Positions 6,728-11,527 of a DNA stretch of 11,527 nucleotides are shown one piece after another. The number at the start of each line of letters is the position of its first letter. The first letter of the stretch is position 1. The stretch spans positions 1-11,527 of the forward strand of contig CAYVPW010000034.1 of the NCBI GenBank assembly GCA_964453915.1, written 5' to 3'. The position numbers were made by a program, and so were the translations under genes. The notes beneath the pieces are model-generated. The model did not search any database. It was not told the origin of the DNA and saw only the letters and a program-made list of their open reading frames with translations. The stretch comes from UBA1259 sp964453915. GTDB lineage: Bacteria; Bacillota; Clostridia; Christensenellales; Borkfalkiaceae.

Positions 6728-6809
6728 ATACGAGAATGACTTACTGTGTGTTTTTGCACCGTAATGAAAGAGACTTTTTTCTTATAAAAAAATTAACGGA
6801 GCGTGTAAA

Positions 6810-8189
6810 ATGGAAAAATTTCGTATTGAAAAAGACACGATGGGCGAAATGAAAGTCCCTATGGACAGATACTGGGGGGCTCAAACTCAAAGAAGTTTTG
6901 AGAATTTCAGAATCAGTACAGAGAAAATGCCTTTTGAAATAGTTAAGGCTTTCGGCGTGCTAAAAAAAGCGGCTTGTCTTGCTAATTTTGAATTGGGTAA
7001 AATTTCCGAACAAAAGAAAAATCTTATCTCTTCCGTTTGTGACGAAATAATGGAAGGTAAACTCGACGGGCATTTCCCGCTTGCGGTTTGGCAAACGGGC
7101 AGCGGCACGCAGTCTAATATGAATGTTAACGAAGTAGTCGCAAACCGCGGAAACGAACTTGCCGGCGAAAAGATTCTTCACCCTAACGACGACGTAAATA
7201 AAAGTCAAAGTTCAAACGATACTTTTCCAACGGCTATGCATATATCCGCAATTTCTGCGATAGAAGACAACCTTATCCCCGCAATGGATAAGTTGATAGA
7301 AACCTTTAAGCGTTTAGAAAAGGAAAACGAAGGCATTGTCAAGAGTGGAAGAACCCACTTGCAAGACGCTGTTCCGATTGCTTTTTCGCAAGAGATAAGC
7401 GGTTGGAGGGCGATGATAGAAGCAAGCAAGGCGCAAATAATTGCTTCTTTATTCGGATTAAGAGAGTTGGCGCTTGGCGGCACGGCTGTCGGTACCGGAC
7501 TTAACGCACCTAAGGGATTTGACGAATTGGTTGCTAAAAAGGTTAGCGAGATTACCGGAAAAGAATTTATCACTTCTCCCAATAAATATCATTCGCTTAC
7601 TTCTAAGGACGCACTTGCGTTTACTCACGGCGGGTTAAAGGCACTTGCTGCAAACCTTATGAAAATAGCAAACGACGTGCGTTGGTTGGCTTCCGGCCCG
7701 CGTGACGGTTTGGGTGAAATATTTATTCCGGAAAACGAACCCGGTTCATCTATAATGCCAGGTAAGGTAAATCCCACGCAATGCGAATCTATGACGATGG
7801 TATGCGTTCAAGTAATCGCTAACGACGTTGCGGTTGCAATGGGTGCTTCTCAAGGCAATTTTGAATTGAACGTATTTATGCCCGTTATTATATATAACTT
7901 TTTACAATCCGTAAGGCTTTTAGCGGACGGCATTACTTCTTTTGAGAAAAACTGTGTGACGGGAATAAAGGCTAACAAAGAAAAAATGCATCATAACCTT
8001 TATAACTCTCTAATGCTTGTCACTGCTCTTAATCCTTATATCGGATACGAAAACGCTGCAAAGACGGCTAAAAAGGCTTATAAAGAAAACATATCCTTAA
8101 AAGAAGCGTGTGTTGAGTTGGGCTTTTTGACGGCGGAGAGATTTGACGAAGTGTTTAAGCCTGAAGAAATGGCTTATCCCCAAAAATAA
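6810..8189 (+). CDS. fumC: Fumarate hydratase, class II
   Basis: This enzyme catalyses the reversible hydration of fumarate to L-malate in the cytoplasm, without an iron-sulfur cluster. The 459 residues are full length for the class II (FumC) family. The substrate-binding stretch TGSGTQSNMNVNEV is at 96-109. SSNDTFPTAMH, the conserved SxNDxxPT region, is at 134-144. GRTHLQDAVPIAF, with the histidine equivalent to the FumC catalytic-dyad histidine at 183, is at 180-192. The superfamily signature GSSIMPGKVNP is at 312-322, with catalytic Ser314. The THLQDA context and the N-terminal KDTMGEMKVP stretch favour fumarase over aspartase (which also carries the GSSIMPGKVNP signature) or argininosuccinate lyase. 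GGAG at 6798-6801, 8 bases before the ATG, supports the start. It is the first gene of the operon, 33 bases before hdrB with no terminator between, so it is very probably co-transcribed with the Hdr genes. In an anaerobe it probably runs from malate to fumarate, feeding a fumarate reductase not seen here. Confidence 0.96.
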   Translation: MEKFRIEKDTMGEMKVPMDRYWGAQTQRSFENFRISTEKMPFEIVKAFGVLKKAACLANFELGKISEQKKNLISSVCDEIMEGKLDGHFPLAVWQTGSGTQSNMNVNEVVANRGNELAGEKILHPNDDVNKSQSSNDTFPTAMHISAISAIEDNLIPAMDKLIETFKRLEKENEGIVKSGRTHLQDAVPIAFSQEISGWRAMIEASKAQIIASLFGLRELALGGTAVGTGLNAPKGFDELVAKKVSEITGKEFITSPNKYHSLTSKDALAFTHGGLKALAANLMKIANDVRWLASGPRDGLGEIFIPENEPGSSIMPGKVNPTQCESMTMVCVQVIANDVAVAMGASQGNFELNVFMPVIIYNFLQSVRLLADGITSFEKNCVTGIKANKEKMHHNLYNSLMLVTALNPYIGYENAAKTAKKAYKENISLKEACVELGFLTAERFDEVFKPEEMAYPQK

Positions 8190-8222
8190 AAAACGGAAAA
8201 AACTTTTATATAAGGTACTGAT

Positions 8223-9002
8223 ATGAAAATTTGTTATTACCCCGGCTGTACTCTAAAAACTAAGGCAAAAGAACTTGATAAATACGCAAGGCTTTCTGCT
8301 AAGGCTTTGGGTGTAGAGATGGAAGAAATTGAAAACTGGCAGTGTTGCGGAGCTGTTTATCCTATGGCAAAGGACGAAATAGCTACCAAACTTTCGGCGG
8401 TAAGGGCTTTGGATTACGCAAAGCACAACGGCGGAAAGTTATTGACGCTTTGTTCGGCTTGCCACAACGTGATTAAGCGTGTAAACGACGATATGAAAAA
8501 CGACGAAAATATTCGTTTTAAGGCAAACAACTATCTTGCCTTGTCCGAACCGTATTCCGGCGAAACGGAAGTTTTACATTATTTGGAAATGTTAAAAAAC
8601 GTGGTTGGATTCGACAATATCAAGAAAGCCGTCGTTAATCCCATAAACAAAAAGATAGGCGCTTACTACGGTTGTTTGCTTTTGCGCCCCAGTGGTGTTT
8701 TGGCTTTTGACAATCCAGAGAATCCCACTATTATAGAAGATTTTATAAAGGCTATCGGCGGCACGCCCGTTTCTTATCCTATGAGAAACGAGTGTTGCGG
8801 CGCATACGTTTCGTTAAAAAATAAAGAGTTGCCCGCAAAGAGAAGTCGTATGATTTTAGAAAGTGCAAAGGAAAAGGGTGCGGAAATAGTTATTACCGCT
8901 TGCCCGCTTTGCTTATATAACTTAAATGTAAACGGAGACGGAATTCTTCCCGTTGCGTATTTTACAGAACTTTTGGCAGAAGCGTTGGGGGTTAAACAAT
9001 GA
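8223..9002 (+). CDS. hdrB: Heterodisulfide reductase subunit B-like, two CCG domains
   Basis: HdrB is the subunit that in methanogens reduces the CoM-S-S-CoB disulfide with two noncubane [4Fe-4S] clusters, each held by a CCG motif. Both motifs are intact here. The first uses Cys9, Cys41-Cys42 and Cys77/Cys80 (CSAC). The second uses Cys151, Cys191-Cys192 and Cys227/Cys230 (CPLC). Spacings (31 or 39 residues, then 34) are close to the canonical pattern. At 259 residues it is slightly short of methanogen HdrB. No membrane span is seen, so it is cytoplasmic. The start has AAGG 7 bases upstream (8212-8215), and the gene ends in a 4-base ATGA overlap with hdrC, which suggests translational coupling. 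Bacteria outside the methanogens normally lack CoM and CoB, so the acceptor is unknown. CCG domains also occur in thiol:fumarate reductase and succinate:quinone reductases, notable given the neighbouring fumC. Confidence 0.93.
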   Translation: MKICYYPGCTLKTKAKELDKYARLSAKALGVEMEEIENWQCCGAVYPMAKDEIATKLSAVRALDYAKHNGGKLLTLCSACHNVIKRVNDDMKNDENIRFKANNYLALSEPYSGETEVLHYLEMLKNVVGFDNIKKAVVNPINKKIGAYYGCLLLRPSGVLAFDNPENPTIIEDFIKAIGGTPVSYPMRNECCGAYVSLKNKELPAKRSRMILESAKEKGAEIVITACPLCLYNLNVNGDGILPVAYFTELLAEALGVKQ

Positions 9003-9385
9003 ATAGAGAAGAATACGTAGAAAATCTTAATTTGCTTAGCGGAACCGACGTAAAAAAGTGTATGAAATGCGGCAAGTGTTCCGGTAGGTGTCCTGCTTTC
9101 CACGATATGGATATAAAGCCCCATCAATTCGTAAGTTATTTGATTAAGGGAGACGTGGAAAAGCTTTTACAAAGCAAGGCTATATGGAACTGTCTTTCTT
9201 GTATGGCTTGCGTAGAGCGTTGCCCGAGAGGCGTTGCTCCCGCAAACGTTGTTGAAGCGGTAAGACAAACCGTTATCAGAGCACAAGGCAATAACGGACT
9301 TAAAGCGGAAGATATTCCGCCGATAGTTGACGAGGTTATTCCGCAACAGTTGTTGGTAAGCGCATACAGAAAATATAACAAATGA
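8999..9385 (+). CDS. hdrC: Heterodisulfide reductase subunit C-like ferredoxin
   Basis: HdrC is a small electron carrier that passes electrons from HdrA to HdrB. Two complete [4Fe-4S] motifs are visible. The first is CMKCGKCSGRCP, with Cys21, 24, 27 and 31. The second is CLSCMACVERCP, with Cys65, 68, 71 and 75. At 128 residues it is shorter than methanogen HdrC, but the cluster-binding core is whole and there is no membrane anchor. The start overlaps the hdrB stop (ATGA at 8999-9002), with a GGGGG stretch 7 bases before it inside hdrB (8987-8991). hdrA follows after 23 bases. The gene order B-C-A with tight spacing indicates one complex. Confidence 0.93.
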   Translation: MNREEYVENLNLLSGTDVKKCMKCGKCSGRCPAFHDMDIKPHQFVSYLIKGDVEKLLQSKAIWNCLSCMACVERCPRGVAPANVVEAVRQTVIRAQGNNGLKAEDIPPIVDEVIPQQLLVSAYRKYNK

Positions 9386-9408
9386 TTTTAATGTGAGAGA
9401 GATATAAG

Positions 9409-11400
9409 ATGCAAAGAATTGGTGTTTTTGTTTGTTGGTGCGGAAGCAACATAGCGGCAACCGTAGACGTGGAACGTATTTCCGAAGTCATTAAAGCGGA
9501 ACCGAACGTTGTTTTTTCTGCAAATTATCAGTATATGTGTTCTGAAAACGGACAACAACTTATTAAAAAAGCCATAAAGGATTATAACCTTACTGGCGTT
9601 GTAATAGGTTCTTGCTCTCCCAGAATGCACGAGGCTACTTTTAGAAAAGCAGCGGAAAGCGTAGGATTAAACCCCTATATGGTGGAAGTTGCAAATATTC
9701 GCGAACAGTGTTCTTGGATACATAAGGATAAAGAAGAGGCGACCGAAAAGGCGCTTATCCTTATAAGAACGGCTATTGCAAAAGTAAGGCTAAACACACC
9801 GCTTACCGCAGGAGAAAGCCCTGTGACTAAACGCGCTTTGGTTATAGGCGGCGGAATAGCAGGTATTCAAGCGGCGCTTGACATTGCAGATGCGGGCTTT
9901 GAAGTAGATATAGTGGAAAAGAACGCAACTATCGGCGGAAGAATGAGTCAGCTAGATAAAACGTTTCCTACGTTGGACTGCTCCGCTTGTATATTGACGC
10001 CTAAAATGGTTGATTGCTCTCAAAACGAAAAAATCAACATTATTTCTTATTCCGAGATAGAAGAAGTAAAGGGTTTTGTAGGAAATTTTAACGTTAAGAT
10101 TAGAAAAAAGGCAAGATACGTTGATGAAACGAAATGTACGGGCTGTAAGGTTTGTATGGAAAAATGCCCTTCTAAAAAAGGTCTTAACGAGTTTAATATG
10201 AACTTAAACAACCGTACCGCAATATATATTCCTTTTGCGCAAGCAATACCGAACGTTGCGGTAATAGACCCTGAACAATGCCTTAAATTAAAAACGGGCA
10301 AGTGTGGAATTTGTCAAAAATTCTGCGGTGCGGGTGCTATCAATTACGAAATGAAGGACGAATTTATCGATAGACAATACGGCGCTATCGTTGTTGCTAC
10401 CGGGTTTAGACCGATTAAATTAGACAACTTTGGTGAATTCGGCTATCAAGAAAATAAAGACGTTATCACTTCTTTAGAACTAGAAAGACTTATGAATGCG
10501 GCAGGTCCAACTAACGGTGTGTTGCTTCGCCCGTCTGATAATACTCACCCCAAGGTGATTACGTTTATTCAATGCGTAGGTTCTAGAGACGTGTCCGGTT
10601 GCGGCAAGCCTTATTGCTCTAAAATTTGTTGTATGTACACGGCTAAGCACGCAATGCTTATCAGAGAAAAATATCCGGATACAGAAGTTCACGTTTTCTA
10701 TATTGACATTCGTACGCCCGGCAAGAATTACGACGAGTTCTACAGAAGAGCGGTGGAACAATACGGCGTTGACTATATTAAAGGTATGGTCGGCAAGGTT
10801 TATAACGAAAACGGCAAGTTGATGGTTCAAGGTTCGGATTTATTAAACAACGAACAAATAGTAATACCTTCTGACTTGGTTGTTTTGGCTACGGCTATAG
10901 AGCCTGAACCTTCCGTAAGAAAGATAGCTACGCTTCTTACCGCAAGTATAGATACGAATAACTTCCTTAACGAATCTCACCCCAAACTTCGCCCTGTGGA
11001 AAGTCCTACTGCCGGCGTATACCTTGCGGGTGTTTGCCAAGGACCTAAAGATATTCCCGAAACGGTTGCGCAGGCTTCCGCTTGTGCGGCAAAGGTAATA
11101 GGGCTTTTGGTTAAAGACCATTTAAAAACTAATCCTTGCGTTGCAAGTCCTAACGAAAATATGTGCAACGGTTGCAGTCAATGTGCAAACGTTTGTGCTT
11201 ACGGCGCTATCACTTACGTGGATAAAGAATTCCGTTTGGGTGGTGGGAAAACGGAAGTAAGAAGAGTTGCATCTGTAAACCACGCAGTTTGTCAAGGTTG
11301 CGGTGCTTGTACGGTCACCTGTCCTTCCGGTGCTATGGATTTGAGCGGGTTCTCGTCTAAACAGATTATGTCGGAGGTAGAGGCTATATGCAAAAGATAG
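9409..11400 (+). CDS. hdrA: Heterodisulfide reductase subunit A-like flavoprotein (putative electron-bifurcating)
   Basis: HdrA carries the FAD at which electron bifurcation takes place in HdrABC complexes. The 663 residues match full-length HdrA. The N-terminal cluster domain has CWCG (Cys9, Cys11), Cys44, GSCSP (Cys69) and Cys101. The FAD-binding GGGIAG is at 147-152, followed by the thioredoxin-reductase-like IGGRMSQLDKTFPTLDCSAC region (175-194). An inserted ferredoxin segment has Cys243/246/249/253 and Cys291/299/302/306. The second half of the flavin fold contains VGSRD (390-394), a cysteine-rich YCSKICC (402-408), and the late flavin motif GVYLAGVCQGPKDIPE (536-551). A C-terminal two-cluster ferredoxin uses Cys586/589/592/596 and Cys628/631/634/638. 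No in-frame TGA suggesting selenocysteine is present. The start has GAGAGAG 7 bases upstream. The 3' end overlaps mvhD by 13 bases. Partners supplying electrons are outside the window. Bifurcation is inferred from family. Confidence 0.95.
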   Translation: MQRIGVFVCWCGSNIAATVDVERISEVIKAEPNVVFSANYQYMCSENGQQLIKKAIKDYNLTGVVIGSCSPRMHEATFRKAAESVGLNPYMVEVANIREQCSWIHKDKEEATEKALILIRTAIAKVRLNTPLTAGESPVTKRALVIGGGIAGIQAALDIADAGFEVDIVEKNATIGGRMSQLDKTFPTLDCSACILTPKMVDCSQNEKINIISYSEIEEVKGFVGNFNVKIRKKARYVDETKCTGCKVCMEKCPSKKGLNEFNMNLNNRTAIYIPFAQAIPNVAVIDPEQCLKLKTGKCGICQKFCGAGAINYEMKDEFIDRQYGAIVVATGFRPIKLDNFGEFGYQENKDVITSLELERLMNAAGPTNGVLLRPSDNTHPKVITFIQCVGSRDVSGCGKPYCSKICCMYTAKHAMLIREKYPDTEVHVFYIDIRTPGKNYDEFYRRAVEQYGVDYIKGMVGKVYNENGKLMVQGSDLLNNEQIVIPSDLVVLATAIEPEPSVRKIATLLTASIDTNNFLNESHPKLRPVESPTAGVYLAGVCQGPKDIPETVAQASACAAKVIGLLVKDHLKTNPCVASPNENMCNGCSQCANVCAYGAITYVDKEFRLGGGKTEVRRVASVNHAVCQGCGACTVTCPSGAMDLSGFSSKQIMSEVEAICKR

Positions 11401-11527
11401 AAGATAAGCACGTTCCGAATATAGTTGCTTTTTGTTGCAACTGGTGTTCTTATGCTGGGGCGGACCTTGCCGGTTCTGCAAGGCTTTCTTATCCTGCAAA
11501 CGTAAAGATTATAAGAGTACCCTGCTC
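11388..11527 (+). CDS. mvhD: MvhD-like hydrogenase delta subunit, N-terminal part, cut by window edge
   Basis: The frame starting at ATG 11388 is open to the last base and gives 46 residues. They include IVAFCCNWCSYAGADLAG (12-29) and then RLSYPANVKIIRVPCS to the edge. This is the characteristic N terminus of MvhD/FlpD, a small iron-sulfur protein usually reported to bind a [2Fe-2S] cluster, which joins HdrA to its electron donor: [NiFe]-hydrogenase in methanogens, or formate dehydrogenase and other oxidoreductases elsewhere. Cys16, Cys17, Cys20 and a cysteine near the edge (residue 45) are the first ligands expected. GGAGG at 11373-11377, 10 bases upstream and inside hdrA, decides the start. 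The 13-base overlap with hdrA suggests coupled translation. The rest of the gene and the donor enzyme lie to the right. Confidence 0.9.
   Translation, partial: MQKIEDKHVPNIVAFCCNWCSYAGADLAGSARLSYPANVKIIRVPC

Larger units (their letters stand above)
6508..6809. other. Divergent promoter region between the envelope operon and fumC
   Basis: These 302 bases have no gene. They carry a leftward perfect-consensus promoter (6557-6586) and a rightward extended -10 promoter (6699-6727), whose -35 elements are about 110 bases apart. That leaves room for an operator, but no clear palindrome or known regulator site is seen. The fumC leader would be about 75 bases, and no riboswitch is recognised in it. 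Confidence 0.7.

Noticed and set aside
7205..7582. Minus-strand frame of 125 residues inside fumC
   Set aside because: It lies wholly within a highly conserved fumarase, lacks a ribosome binding site, and its protein resembles nothing recognisable. It is a shadow frame.
11122..11499. Minus-strand frame of 125 residues across the hdrA/mvhD junction
   Set aside because: It is antisense to two well-recognised iron-sulfur proteins that share an overlap. The product is low in recognisable motifs and has no start signals.
1..11527. CRISPR array, tRNA, rRNA, insertion sequence or attachment site
   Set aside because: No regularly spaced direct repeats, cloverleaf-like sequence, rRNA segment, transposase or terminal inverted repeats with target duplication were seen by reading the sequence.

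Overview
The window looks like part of the chromosome of an A+T-rich, strictly anaerobic, Gram-positive-type bacterium, most likely an uncultured member of the Clostridia (Bacillota). The reasons are the consensus sigma-A promoters, the G-rich Shine-Dalgarno sites, the glycerol-phosphate (teichoic-acid-like) envelope genes, a clostridial-type phosphohexomutase, and a heterodisulfide-reductase-like electron-transfer cluster. Placement below class level cannot be made from this sequence alone.

Layout. (1) 1-240: the C-terminal end of a nucleotidyltransferase-fold protein, best read as an RNA ligase of the DUF5565 type, running in from the left edge. (2) 241-640: 400 bases without a gene, holding three successive hairpin terminators and then a good promoter. 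(3) 641-2143: phosphomannomutase/phosphoglucomutase, ended by a bidirectional terminator shared with the convergent operon. (4) 6507 down to 2222, minus strand: a three-gene envelope operon. It contains an LtaS-like membrane phosphotransferase, a striking fusion of a YidC/Oxa1 insertase domain with a CDP-glycerol:glycerophosphotransferase (TagF/TagB-like) domain, and a small single-span membrane protein. It is driven by a promoter with perfect -35 and -10 hexamers. (5) 6810-11527, plus strand: fumC-hdrB-hdrC-hdrA-mvhD, tightly packed with two overlapping junctions, behind an extended -10 promoter divergent from the envelope operon. mvhD runs off the right edge.

How the genes may work together. 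The envelope operon pairs a predicted cytoplasmic glycerol-phosphate polymerising or transferring domain, tethered to a membrane insertase scaffold, with an extracellular phosphotransferase of the alkaline phosphatase superfamily. This suggests synthesis or decoration of a glycerol-phosphate polymer. The phosphohexomutase could supply hexose-1-phosphate for the same envelope, but that link is only by proximity. The Hdr cluster encodes the soluble HdrABC-MvhD module, which in known systems couples a flavin-bifurcating HdrA to hydrogenase, formate dehydrogenase or NADH-linked partners. Its co-transcription with fumarase suggests a role in the reductive malate-fumarate-succinate branch or a related redox pathway. 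The partner oxidoreductase and terminal acceptor are not in the window.

The best candidate for something undescribed is the YidC-glycerophosphotransferase fusion and its operon. The fumC-hdrBCA-mvhD linkage is second.
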